Origin: an uncultured Eubacterium sp.
Lineage (GTDB): Bacteria > Bacillota > Clostridia > Oscillospirales > Acutalibacteraceae
Assembly (NCBI GenBank): GCA_910577195.1
Contig: CAJTLP010000003.1
Location: 186,001-250,000 of the forward strand
Length of the DNA: 64,000 nt
Reading direction: 5' to 3'
Part shown: positions 25,301-33,557 of the stretch, piece by piece
Layout: each line of letters starts with the position of its first letter
Numbering within the stretch: the first letter of the stretch is position 1
The notes under the pieces: model-generated
Databases searched by the model: none
The model's input: only the letters and a program-made list of their open reading frames with translations
Told to the model about the DNA's origin: nothing
Program-made: the position numbers and the translations under genes

Positions 25301-27031
25301 TTAATACTTTGATCTGCAGGTGTAATTAACCTTGCCGTTTACACTTCTTCTGAGAGTGAAATTCTTTCCGCTCTGTGTAACCTTCAATGAAACCTTTGCC
25401 GGCTTAACCTTTACACAAGTATAGAAGCTGCAGGTTATTTTACCGTTTTTAACAGTCATAATCACTCTGATTGGATATTTTGTTGTATTCTTCCATCTGA
25501 AATCCTGTACAGTACCGTAAATTGCAGCATCTCTTCCCAGAGGGACATAGGATACTCTCTGCGAATGCTGATGCCTTTCAACAATACCCACATTTGCATT
25601 CAATGCACAGTTGAACATTGTTGAAGCAACCTGACAGATACCGCCGCCGATACCGTCCTCAGTACCATTTCCTGAAAATACCGGTGCGGACTTATAACCT
25701 CTGCTTGAGGTTCTGGGTCCAACAACATTGTTGAATGAAAATATCTGACCCGGCTGAACAATTGTACCGGAAATTGCTTTTGACGCAATTTCAAGATTTC
25801 TTGTTCTGTTTGCATTATTTACATAGCTTGATGTATATGTTGCATAAAGATTTGAATAATAAGTGCTCAAATACGGACTGCAAATACCTTTATAAGGAAC
25901 GTTCTTATAATTGATATACGCTCTGACCTTAACATAATATGTTGATTTTCTATTAATATTTTTAATCTTATATGATGTTTTGGTTCCGCCCTTTACTGTA
26001 ATACACTTAACATTTTTCTTGAACTTGTTGTCAGTACTGTAAAAAATCTGATAGCCGGAGGACTTGGTTGCTTTCCATTCTACATTTATAGTATTACCGC
26101 TCTTTACAACAGAAGTTAAGGTTAAACGGATAGGTGTTGTTGCTATCGCTACATCCGAGCTGTACGCACCGTAATAATTTGTCTTTTTATCACTTAACTG
26201 TGTAAATGCTCTTACTTTAAAATGATAGGCAGTTGATGCATTAAGTCCTGTTACTGTACAGCTTGTTGTATTCGCAGAAACTCTCTTTACCTGTACATAC
26301 ACTTTTTTATTCGGATCATATTTAACAATCTGATATCCGGTAACATAATTCTGCTTATTCCATTTAAGTGTAACGGAATTTGCAGTTGAAGCAGTTGTTT
26401 TTACACCGGTTGTCTGCTTAGGCAGAATCTTAAAATACTGATTTACTGTACCGGAGAAATTGCCTTTACCTTTGATAATAATCGTACCCTGTCCCATATT
26501 TCTGTTATTTTTATATGAAACAGTATAATCCTTATTCTTTACAAGCTTTACTTTATTGCTGCCGTTTGTCCAGTATATGGTAGGGGTTGGTGTTTTTGCA
26601 TCACCGGAATAAACCGCATTAAGATAGTTAAAGCTCATTGAGATTGACTTAGCAGAAAGGCTGATGGCATTAATCTTAAATGTTTTGCTGAGTGAACCTG
26701 TATAATTACCGATACCATCAACCTTTACAGTGGCTGTTCCGGCATTGGTATTATTTGAATAAGTTACCTTATAGTCTGTATTCTTTACCAAAGATACCTT
26801 GTTGCCATCTGCATCTGTATATGTAACAGATGTATTCGGTGTTTTCGCTTTTCCATCATAGTTATAAGATGTTGCACTGAGACCAAGCACTGTATTTGCA
26901 CTGCTGATACTTATAGGCTGTGCAGGCTCTTCGGGAACCGTTGTTGTTTCATCAGCATAAGCACTGAATGTGAAAATGCAGCAAATAAGCGTAACTGCAA
27001 AAGCAGAAATCACGGATAATCTTTTCTTCAT
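25301..27031 (-). CDS. Secreted VanW-domain protein with Ig-like and fibronectin III repeats
   Basis: About 576 residues. The start at 27031 gives a clear signal peptide (KKRLSVISAFAVTLICC...AYA) with AAGGAGAG just upstream. Two Ig-like/MBG-type repeats follow (NYDGKAKTPN... and NAVYSGDAKTPT..., each with a KNTDYKVTYSNN or KNKDYTVSYKNN core), then two fibronectin type III domains (about 205-385), and a C-terminal VanW domain (about 410-545) with GGGICQVASTMFNCAL. VanW modules are found in glycopeptide-resistance and cell-surface proteins; their activity is unknown. It is 18 bases downstream of araD and may be cotranscribed with the arabinose operon, though its role there is unclear. Confidence 0.87.
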   Translation of the reverse strand: MKKRLSVISAFAVTLICCIFTFSAYADETTTVPEEPAQPISISSANTVLGLSATSYNYDGKAKTPNTSVTYTDADGNKVSLVKNTDYKVTYSNNTNAGTATVKVDGIGNYTGSLSKTFKINAISLSAKSISMSFNYLNAVYSGDAKTPTPTIYWTNGSNKVKLVKNKDYTVSYKNNRNMGQGTIIIKGKGNFSGTVNQYFKILPKQTTGVKTTASTANSVTLKWNKQNYVTGYQIVKYDPNKKVYVQVKRVSANTTSCTVTGLNASTAYHFKVRAFTQLSDKKTNYYGAYSSDVAIATTPIRLTLTSVVKSGNTINVEWKATKSSGYQIFYSTDNKFKKNVKCITVKGGTKTSYKIKNINRKSTYYVKVRAYINYKNVPYKGICSPYLSTYYSNLYATYTSSYVNNANRTRNLEIASKAISGTIVQPGQIFSFNNVVGPRTSSRGYKSAPVFSGNGTEDGIGGGICQVASTMFNCALNANVGIVERHQHSQRVSYVPLGRDAAIYGTVQDFRWKNTTKYPIRVIMTVKNGKITCSFYTCVKVKPAKVSLKVTQSGKNFTLRRSVNGKVNYTCRSKY

Positions 27032-27048
27032 TTTTTCTCTCTCCTTAA

Positions 27049-27756
27049 TCATTTTTGTCCGTAATAGGCATTTTTTCCATGTTTTCTCTGATAATGTTTA
27101 TCAAGCAAATACTGTTCAATGCCTATGTTGGAATTTTTATCAAACTGAGCTACCATCTGAGTACGCGTTGCCATTTTTGCAACCTCTTCAAGAATCAATG
27201 CGTTTTCGACCGCTTTGAAGGGATCTGTACCCCAAGTAAAAGGTCCGTGCCTGTGTATCAGAACAGCCGGACACTCCTCAGACCTAATTCCTCTTTTTTC
27301 AAATTCTTCAATAATTACTTTGCCTGTATTGAGTTCGTATGCACCATTCACCTCATCTTCAGTCAGCCCTCTTGCACACGGAACAGCTCCGTTTGCAAAG
27401 TCGGCATGCGTTGTGCCATAGGCCGGTATATCACAGCCTGCCTGTGCCCAAGAGCACGCCCAAGATGAATGTGTATGAACGATTCCGCCAATATTTTTAA
27501 AGCTTCTATACAGTTCAAGGTGTGTAGGCGTATCAGATGAAGGATTCAGGTCGCCCTCAACCTTATTCCCCTGCAAGTCCATAACAACCATATCAGATGC
27601 CTTCATTGTATCATATGGCACACCTGACGGTTTTATTACAACCAGATTCTTTTCTCTGTCTATAGCAGATACATTGCCCCACGTGAGAACCACCAATCCA
27701 TATTTAACAAGCTGTAAATTCGCCTCAAATACCTTTTGCTTTAATTCCTCTAACAA
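27049..27756 (-). CDS. araD: L-ribulose-5-phosphate 4-epimerase
   Basis: Class II aldolase-fold enzyme of 235 residues that converts L-ribulose 5-phosphate to D-xylulose 5-phosphate, feeding the pentose phosphate pathway. The metal-binding THSSWACSWAQAG and TTHADFANG are visible, and a later HRHGPFTWG supplies a further histidine. The start is a TTG at 27756 with AAGGTG upstream. It follows araA by 11 bases. The last gene of araBAD. Confidence 0.95.
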   Translation of the reverse strand: MLEELKQKVFEANLQLVKYGLVVLTWGNVSAIDREKNLVVIKPSGVPYDTMKASDMVVMDLQGNKVEGDLNPSSDTPTHLELYRSFKNIGGIVHTHSSWACSWAQAGCDIPAYGTTHADFANGAVPCARGLTEDEVNGAYELNTGKVIIEEFEKRGIRSEECPAVLIHRHGPFTWGTDPFKAVENALILEEVAKMATRTQMVAQFDKNSNIGIEQYLLDKHYQRKHGKNAYYGQK

Positions 27757-27767
27757 TTAAAATCACC

Positions 27768-29243
27768 TTACATTCCAAGCTTATAAGCCACATCGTTATA
27801 GAATAATTCCTTTTTGAAGGAATTGATTTCTGTGTTCTTATTGATATGGATAAACTCAATACCCATAATCTCTGCAAAATCTCTCATATGCTCTGCTGTA
27901 AGTGAATAGGAAAGCACTGAATGATGAGCACCGCCGGCATATATCCACGCCTCAGCGGAAGTCTGAAGGCAAGGCATAGGCTTCCATAAAACGCCTGCTA
28001 CAGGCAGCTTAGGCATATCGTTGGTCTGTTCCTTACATTCAACATCATTAACAATCATTCTGAGTCTGTCACCCATATCAACGAGAGTAACAACAATTGC
28101 ATTACCTGTCTGTGCCTTAAACACAAGCCTTGCCGGGTCTTCCCTGTCACCTATTCCAAGCGGATGAACCTGGATTTTCGGCTTATCGGCAGCAATGGTA
28201 GGACAAACCTCGAGCATATGTGAGCCTAAAAGCATTTCGTTTCCGGGCTCAAAATGATAGGTATAGTCCTCCATAAATGCTGTACCGCCGTCGGTCATAC
28301 CCTCAGCCATAAGCTTCATAATTCTTGTCATAGCAGCAACCTTCCAGTCACCCTCAGCACCAAAGCCGTAGCCCTGTCGCATCAAATCCTGCGATGCAAG
28401 ACCTGGCAGCTGTCTGAGCTGCTGTAAATCCTCAAAGTTGGTATGGAAAGCACCGAAGCCGTTTTCATCAAGGAATTTTTTAATTGCAACCTCTTCCCTT
28501 GCCTGATAGCGGACAGCCTCGATATTATCCGTATCCATATCGTAATACTGTTCATACTCAGCCATCTGTGCATCTATTTCAGCGTCAGTCACATTCTCAA
28601 CACATCTGATAATGTCGCCCACACCATAGTGATCAACCTGCCAGCTGAGCTTAATCTGTGCTTCAATCTTATCTCCATCAGTCACGGCAACATTTCTCAT
28701 ATTGTCCGATATACGTAAAACTCTCAGTTTCCTTGATTCAGCAGCACCTACGGCAGCTCTCATCCAGATTCCGATTTTATTCTGGAATGCTTCATCTTTC
28801 CAATAGCCGGCAGCAACCTTAACCTTTTTTCTCATACGAGCATGAATATAACCATGTTCCCTGTCACCGTGAGCTGACTGATTCAGATTCATAAAATCCA
28901 TATCAATGCTGTCCCAAGGGATATCTCTGTTATACTGCGTATTAACGTGGAGATATGGCTTTGAAAGCTCGCTGAGACCGGCTATCCACATTTTTGAAGG
29001 TGAAAAGGTATGCATCCAGGTAATAACGCCTGCACAGGCAGAATCGTTATTTGCCTGCCTCATAATATCAAGAATTTCTGCAGATGTTTTTACGCAAGGC
29101 TTAGCAACAACTCTGCAAGGCATCTTGTCAGACCATTCACTGCACATTTCCTGTGCATGGGAATTGATGTCTGCAAAAATTTCCTCACCATATAAATGCT
29201 GTGTTCCCACAACAAACCAAAATTCATAATCCTTAATTGCCAT
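27768..29243 (-). CDS. araA: L-arabinose isomerase
   Basis: Converts L-arabinose to L-ribulose. The 491-residue protein begins with FWFVVGTQHLYGEE, a family hallmark, and has metal-ligand segments such as MEDYTYHFEPGNEMLLGSHMLEVCP and a C-terminal GGAHHSVLSY. Length matches the family (about 495). It lies between araB (15 bases upstream) and araD. Confidence 0.97.
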   Translation of the reverse strand: MAIKDYEFWFVVGTQHLYGEEIFADINSHAQEMCSEWSDKMPCRVVAKPCVKTSAEILDIMRQANNDSACAGVITWMHTFSPSKMWIAGLSELSKPYLHVNTQYNRDIPWDSIDMDFMNLNQSAHGDREHGYIHARMRKKVKVAAGYWKDEAFQNKIGIWMRAAVGAAESRKLRVLRISDNMRNVAVTDGDKIEAQIKLSWQVDHYGVGDIIRCVENVTDAEIDAQMAEYEQYYDMDTDNIEAVRYQAREEVAIKKFLDENGFGAFHTNFEDLQQLRQLPGLASQDLMRQGYGFGAEGDWKVAAMTRIMKLMAEGMTDGGTAFMEDYTYHFEPGNEMLLGSHMLEVCPTIAADKPKIQVHPLGIGDREDPARLVFKAQTGNAIVVTLVDMGDRLRMIVNDVECKEQTNDMPKLPVAGVLWKPMPCLQTSAEAWIYAGGAHHSVLSYSLTAEHMRDFAEIMGIEFIHINKNTEINSFKKELFYNDVAYKLGM

Positions 29244-29258
29244 AATGAATTTATCTCC

Positions 29259-30836
29259 TTAAATATTCTTAACTGCCGCTTCCTCAACAGCAAGTGCTTT
29301 TTTATATAATTTCATATAATCTGCAAAGCCTTTAACATCACCGGAATCCGGCTGCACCACAGAGCTTTTATATTTTGAAAACACACGCTTATCAAGATAA
29401 TCTTCAAGCAGTTCATCCGTATGATCTGCGGCATATTTTGCAAGAATTGCGATACCCCAGGCTCCGCCTTCACCTGCAGTTTCCATAACAGCAACAGGCG
29501 TATTCATAGCACCTGCCATAAGCTTTTGACCCACAAGCTCTGTTTTGAACAATCCGCCGTGTCCCATAAGCGTATCAATTTCGACCTTTTCATTCTCAAG
29601 AATTTCCATTCCGATTTTAAGAACGGCCATAGTTGAGTAAATCTGAGCACGCATAAAATTGGATAGATTAAATGCAGCGTTTTCCGTTCTTGTCAGCAAT
29701 GGACGACCTGATGTAAGCTTAGCCACAGGCTCACCTGAAAAATAATTGAAGGTTACAATTCCGCCGCAATCCTTATCACCATCAAGTGCCGTATTATAAA
29801 GCATATCATAAATCTGAGCCTTTGTAAGCTCACTTCCCGAAAGACGAGAAAATTCAATAAATAAGTTAATCCAGTAATCAAGGTCGGTGCAGCAATTGTT
29901 ACAGTGCACCATTGCCACAGGCTTACCTGTCGGAGTTGTTACCATATCTATCTCTTCATATACCTTAGAAAGAAGCTTGTCAAGCACGATCATTGAGAAT
30001 ATGGATGTGCCTGCGGAAACATTACCGGTTTTTGCCCTTACACTGTTTGTAGCAACCATACCTGTACCAGCATCACCCTCAGGAGGACAAAGTATACAAC
30101 CGGATTCAAGATTACCTGTAGGGTCAATAAGCTTTGCACCGTTCTCAGTTAAAGTGCCTGCACTGTCGCCTGCCTGTAAAACCTCAGGAAGAATGTCGGC
30201 AAGACTCCAGGAGAATTCGGACACCTCCGGTATATTATCAAACTGCTGCGTCATTTCAGCATCATAAGTATTTGCCGCACTGTCGATTGGAAACATTCCT
30301 GATGCTTCACCGATACCAAGAACCTTTTTGCCACTGAGCTTCCAGTGCACATATCCGGCAAGCGTTGTCAGATATGAAATATCCTTAACGTGCTCCTCAC
30401 CATTAAGAATTGCCTGGTACAGATGTGCAATGCTCCAGCGCTGCGGAATATTAAAATCAAAAAGTGCTGTTAATTTTTCAGCAGCTTCCGATGTGATTGT
30501 GTTTCTCCAGGTTCTGAACTCAGCAAGCTGATTGCCGTTTTTATCAAACGGAAGATACCCATGCATCATAGCAGAAAATCCGATTGAAGAAAGCTTTTTT
30601 ATTTTTACACCATATCTTTTAAAAACATCATCATTAAGCCGTGAATAAGCATCCTGCAAACCTTTCCATACATCGTCAAGGCTGTAAGTCCAGATACCGT
30701 TTACAAGCTTATTTTCCCAATCGTGGCTGCCTGTTGCAATAGGATTAAAATCTTTGTCAATCAAAACAGCCTTTATTCTGGTCGAACCGAATTCAACACC
30801 AAGTGATTCAGTACCATTAATTACATAAGATGACAC
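29259..30836 (-). CDS. araB: FGGY-family kinase, presumably L-ribulokinase
   Basis: 525 residues in the FGGY carbohydrate-kinase fold: SLGVEFGSTRIKAVLID (N-terminal ATPase motif) and GEGGAWGIAILAKYA near the C-terminus. Context with araA and araD makes L-ribulokinase the natural role. The sequence is not typical of canonical AraB (about 555-560 residues), so it appears to be a divergent clade seen in Clostridia. Start is GTG at 30836 with GAGG seven bases upstream. The promoter is at 30872-30900. Confidence 0.85.
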   Translation of the reverse strand: MSSYVINGTESLGVEFGSTRIKAVLIDKDFNPIATGSHDWENKLVNGIWTYSLDDVWKGLQDAYSRLNDDVFKRYGVKIKKLSSIGFSAMMHGYLPFDKNGNQLAEFRTWRNTITSEAAEKLTALFDFNIPQRWSIAHLYQAILNGEEHVKDISYLTTLAGYVHWKLSGKKVLGIGEASGMFPIDSAANTYDAEMTQQFDNIPEVSEFSWSLADILPEVLQAGDSAGTLTENGAKLIDPTGNLESGCILCPPEGDAGTGMVATNSVRAKTGNVSAGTSIFSMIVLDKLLSKVYEEIDMVTTPTGKPVAMVHCNNCCTDLDYWINLFIEFSRLSGSELTKAQIYDMLYNTALDGDKDCGGIVTFNYFSGEPVAKLTSGRPLLTRTENAAFNLSNFMRAQIYSTMAVLKIGMEILENEKVEIDTLMGHGGLFKTELVGQKLMAGAMNTPVAVMETAGEGGAWGIAILAKYAADHTDELLEDYLDKRVFSKYKSSVVQPDSGDVKGFADYMKLYKKALAVEEAAVKNI

Positions 30837-30871
30837 AATGCGACCTCGCCATTAATAATTTTATTTATATT

Positions 30872-30900
30872 ATTTTAACTTATAAAAACTATTTTTTCAA
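30872..30900 (-). promoter_or_regulatory. Sigma-A promoter of the araBAD operon
   Basis: Minus-strand TTGAAA, 17 bases, TAAAAT, about 35 bases upstream of the GTG. I could not identify an AraR-type operator or a cre site with confidence. Confidence 0.65.
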
Positions 30901-30992
30901 TAGTAATATACATAAAATAACAAGTAAAATTTAGAATTTTTCCTTACAAAAATATAGTATAAAAAAATATGAAAATTGTTGCAAAAAAATAA

Positions 30993-31026
30993 AAAACAGC
31001 AACTTAATTATCTAAGCTGCTGTTTT
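30993..31026 (-). terminator. Terminator of the tRNA operon
   Basis: Stem AAAACAGC...GCTGTTTT with one internal mismatch and a 6-base loop, followed on the minus strand by a T-rich tail; it begins two bases after the tRNA-Cys CCA end. Confidence 0.8.
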
Positions 31027-31027
31027 A

Positions 31028-31102
31028 TGGAGGCACCACCCAGATTTGAACTGGGGCGTAAAGCTTTTGCAGAGCTCTGCCTTACCACTTGGCTATGGTG
31101 CC
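31028..31102 (-). tRNA. tRNA-Cys (anticodon GCA)
   Basis: 75 bases including an encoded CCA. Acceptor GGCACCA pairs with TGGTGCC; anticodon arm GAGCT-CTGCAAA-AGCTT gives GCA; T-arm CCCAG-TTCAAAT-CTGGG. Last tRNA of the operon. Confidence 0.95.
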
Positions 31103-31140
31103 GTATAACAAAAGGCTTCTTTTGAAGCCTTTATACTTTA

Positions 31141-31216
31141 TGGAGCGGATGACGAGGCTCGAACTCGCTACCTCAACCTTGGCAAGGTTGCGCTCTACCG
31201 GGTGAGCTACATCCGC
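31141..31216 (-). tRNA. tRNA-Gly (anticodon GCC)
   Basis: 76 bases including encoded CCA. Acceptor GCGGATG with CATCCGC; anticodon arm CAACC-TTGCCAA-GGTTG gives GCC; T-arm with GTTCGAGCC. Confidence 0.96.
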
Positions 31217-31221
31217 AGATA

Positions 31222-31297
<76 letters not shown>

Positions 31298-31302
31298 ACA
31301 AA

Positions 31303-31379
31303 TGGCGACCCGGAACGGGCTCGAACCGTCGACCTCTAGCGTGACAGGCTAGCGTTCTAACCAACTGAACTACCGGGCC
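31303..31379 (-). tRNA. tRNA-Asp (anticodon GTC)
   Basis: 77 bases including encoded CCA. Acceptor GGCCCGG/CCGGGTC with one G-U pair; anticodon arm CTAGC-CTGTCAC-GCTAG gives GTC; T-loop GTTCGAGCC. Confidence 0.96.
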
Positions 31380-31384
31380 ATTTG

Positions 31385-31460
31385 TGGTGGGAACAACAGG
31401 GCTCGAACCTGTGACCCTCTGCTTGTAAGGCAGATGCTCTCCCAGCTGAGCTATGCTCCC
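31385..31460 (-). tRNA. tRNA-Val (anticodon TAC)
   Basis: 76 bases including encoded CCA. Acceptor GGGAGCA/TGTTCCC; anticodon loop CTTACAA gives TAC; T-loop GTTCGAGCC. First tRNA of the operon. Confidence 0.96.
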
Positions 31461-31468
31461 ACGTCTTT

Positions 31469-31484
31469 GTCGCGGTCTCGCGAC
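31469..31484 (-). other. GC-rich leader hairpin before the tRNA operon
   Basis: Perfect 6-bp stem GTCGCG/CGCGAC with a 4-base loop in an otherwise AT-rich setting, eight bases beyond the -10 element and eight bases before tRNA-Val. It would be at the very 5' end of the primary transcript, perhaps an RNA-processing or stability element. Confidence 0.5.
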
Positions 31485-31491
31485 GTGTTAT

Positions 31492-31520
31492 ATAATACAA
31501 TAACTGTTAAGAAATGTCAA
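31492..31520 (-). promoter_or_regulatory. Strong sigma-A promoter of the tRNA operon
   Basis: Perfect TTGACA, 17 bases, TATTAT on the minus strand, 32 bases upstream of tRNA-Val. Near-consensus, as expected for stable RNA. Confidence 0.85.
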
Positions 31521-31548
31521 TACCTTTTTTCAATTTTTTTATTAAATT

Positions 31549-32415
31549 TTAAAGCAGCTTTTTTATATCGTCAGGAGTGAATTTATAAACCCTGTCACAG
31601 AAATGGCATTCAACACAAGTATCCTCATCTGATGCCGCCATTTCCTCTAGAGATTCCCTGCCTGTTGAAATAAGAGCAGCCTCCACTCTTTCTTTAGAAC
31701 AGTTACATCTGTATTCTATTTTACTCTCATCAAGTTTGTCAATACTGATATTCTTCAGTGCCCTTTTGGCAATATCATCAGGCGACATTCCATTGCTGAG
31801 CATTGTTGTAACCGGCTCAATATCCTGCATAGCATACTCAATTTTGTCAATCATCTCTTCAGGACAGCCCGGAAGCAGCTGAATCATAAATCCGCCTGCC
31901 GCAGCAACAGTTAAGTCAGGATTTACAAGCACACCAAGTGCACAAACAGTAGGCGTCTGCTCTGATGTTGCATAATAATTCGTAATATCCTCAGCAATTT
32001 CACCGCTTACAATCTGTGTCTGGCCGACATACGGCTCATTTAATCCTATGTCCTTCATCACAAAAAGATAACCATTTGTTCCGACAGTTCCTTTAACATC
32101 CAGCTTTCCTGCCTCATTAAGCGGTATTTCCACAACAGGATTCTGCACATATCCCCTGACATTGCCGTCACTGTCTGATACAGCAATCACAGAGCCTGCA
32201 GGACCTCCGCCATTAAGCCTTAATGTGATTGAATCATCCTTGCCCTTGAGCATATCACCCATCATTGAAGCAGCAGTCATAAGCCTGCCGAGAGCAGCTG
32301 TATTCACAGCAGATGTCTTATGAATCTGTTCCGCTCTCGCAACAACATCCGTTGTATCGGCTGCAATAACAAAAGCACTGCCGTCATCCGTAATATATCT
32401 TACAATTTTTCCCAT
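31549..32415 (-). CDS. hslO: Redox-regulated chaperone Hsp33
   Basis: The 288-residue holdase is activated by oxidative unfolding and protects proteins in the cytoplasm. The N-terminal domain is typical (GGPAGSVIAVSDSDGNVRGYV). The C-terminal zinc centre has the paired cysteines Y-R-C-N-C-SKERVE and CVECHFCDRVY, the redox switch. It follows a small methyltransferase by five bases. Length matches the family (about 290). Confidence 0.95.
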   Translation of the reverse strand: MGKIVRYITDDGSAFVIAADTTDVVARAEQIHKTSAVNTAALGRLMTAASMMGDMLKGKDDSITLRLNGGGPAGSVIAVSDSDGNVRGYVQNPVVEIPLNEAGKLDVKGTVGTNGYLFVMKDIGLNEPYVGQTQIVSGEIAEDITNYYATSEQTPTVCALGVLVNPDLTVAAAGGFMIQLLPGCPEEMIDKIEYAMQDIEPVTTMLSNGMSPDDIAKRALKNISIDKLDESKIEYRCNCSKERVEAALISTGRESLEEMAASDEDTCVECHFCDRVYKFTPDDIKKLL

Positions 32416-32420
32416 AATAA

Positions 32421-33146
32421 CTATTTCCTTTTACATACAAAATAAGCTCTTTCACTTTTATCATCAGGCGGATTGAATGTCATATCATCATAAATACCGA
32501 TGATTTCAAAACTGTCCAATACACACTGAAGTTCATTCAGCTCATAAGCCTTTTCATAAAATTCCTCGCTGCAGCGGTCATAGCTTCTGCCATTGAATAC
32601 GAAGAAATCCAGAAGTATTCTTACTGTATTATCTCCGACATTTTCATTATCCCAGCAAAGAAAAAAGTCTTCCTCATCAAAAGCGAAGGTATTATTACTC
32701 AATACAACATTATGCTTATAAACCGTATTGACATCAAAAATAAAAATGCCATTATCATTAAGCGAATGGTGAACACAGCTAAAGCAGCTCTTCACACTTT
32801 CAATACCTTCCAAATGATTAAGGCTATCGAGCAGACAAACGCAAAAGTCATATTTTTCCGGCAGGGAGAAATCCGAAATATCCCCTTTAAAGAACGTTAC
32901 ATTCCCATTGCATTTATTTTCAGCAACAGTCAGCATTTCCTCAGAAATATCCATTCCTGCAACATCATAGCCTTTTTCACTGAGAAGCTTAGTAACAGTA
33001 CCTGTGCCGCAGGCTAAGTCAAGCACCTTTTTTCCTTTATTGCCATAGGCAGAAAAAAAGTTAGAAATGTAATCACTCCTAACTTTATAATCAACATTTT
33101 CTGTCAGATAATCATAAAACTGAGCAAAGGCATTATAACTGCTCAT
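32421..33146 (-). CDS. Class I SAM-dependent methyltransferase
   Basis: 241 residues. N-terminus AFAQFYDYLTENVDYK, motif I VLDLACGTGTVTKLL, AGMDISEEMLTVAE after strand 2, and CLLDSLNHL. This pattern is the common BioC/UbiE-like small-molecule methyltransferase with unknown substrate. The start overlaps the end of the YerC-like regulator by 14 bases and hslO follows by five bases, so the three form an operon. Confidence 0.8.
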   Translation of the reverse strand: MSSYNAFAQFYDYLTENVDYKVRSDYISNFFSAYGNKGKKVLDLACGTGTVTKLLSEKGYDVAGMDISEEMLTVAENKCNGNVTFFKGDISDFSLPEKYDFCVCLLDSLNHLEGIESVKSCFSCVHHSLNDNGIFIFDVNTVYKHNVVLSNNTFAFDEEDFFLCWDNENVGDNTVRILLDFFVFNGRSYDRCSEEFYEKAYELNELQCVLDSFEIIGIYDDMTFNPPDDKSERAYFVCKRK

Positions 33147-33441
33147 TCTTTTCCTGCTCTCTTATTCTTTCAAAAATTTTATCATAGCCATCACAGCCGT
33201 ACTGCAGAGAACGGTTTACTCTGCTGATAGTGGCAGTTGACGCACCTGTAGCATTGACGATATCCGTATATACGCATTTTTCGGAAAGCATTTTTGCGAC
33301 AACAATCCTCTGACTGATTGCCTTAAGCTCCTGTACAGTGCATAAATCCTCAAAAAAATCGTAGCATTCATCCATATTTTCCAATGATAAAACCGCTTTA
33401 AATAAGAAGTCCAGATTATCATCCTGTATTTTTCTGCTCAT
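33133..33441 (-). CDS. YerC/YecD family TrpR-type regulator
   Basis: 102 residues with the TrpR-like helix-turn-helix: CTVQELKAISQRIVVAKML and ATGASTATISRVNRSLQYG. Members of this family are small DNA-binding proteins of unknown ligand; they are not the tryptophan repressor itself. It is the first gene of the operon with the methyltransferase and hslO, and has its own promoter. Confidence 0.85.
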   Translation of the reverse strand: MSRKIQDDNLDFLFKAVLSLENMDECYDFFEDLCTVQELKAISQRIVVAKMLSEKCVYTDIVNATGASTATISRVNRSLQYGCDGYDKIFERIREQEKNEQL

Positions 33442-33473
33442 AAATCACACTACCTCTATATATTATATATCTT

Positions 33474-33502
33474 ATTGTAACACACTAAACCGTGAAAGTA
33501 AA
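33474..33502 (-). promoter_or_regulatory. Promoter of the YerC-like gene operon
   Basis: Minus-strand TTTACT, 17 bases, TACAAT, about 33 bases upstream of the ATG at 33441. The -35 is weak, the -10 good. Confidence 0.5.
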
Positions 33503-33505
33503 GAA

Positions 33506-33533
33506 AAAATCCCTGAAAACAATCAGGGATTTT
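33506..33533 (-). terminator. Terminator after lysA
   Basis: Stem AAAATCCCTGA/TCAGGGATTTT with a 6-base loop, then a T run on the minus strand. It separates lysA from the downstream regulator operon. Confidence 0.85.
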
Positions 33534-33557
33534 CATAAATACGTATACAATAAAATC

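Noticed and set aside
30837..30992. AraR operator or catabolite site near the araB promoter
   Set aside because: I looked for palindromes and known boxes, and only AT-rich sequence without a convincing match was seen.
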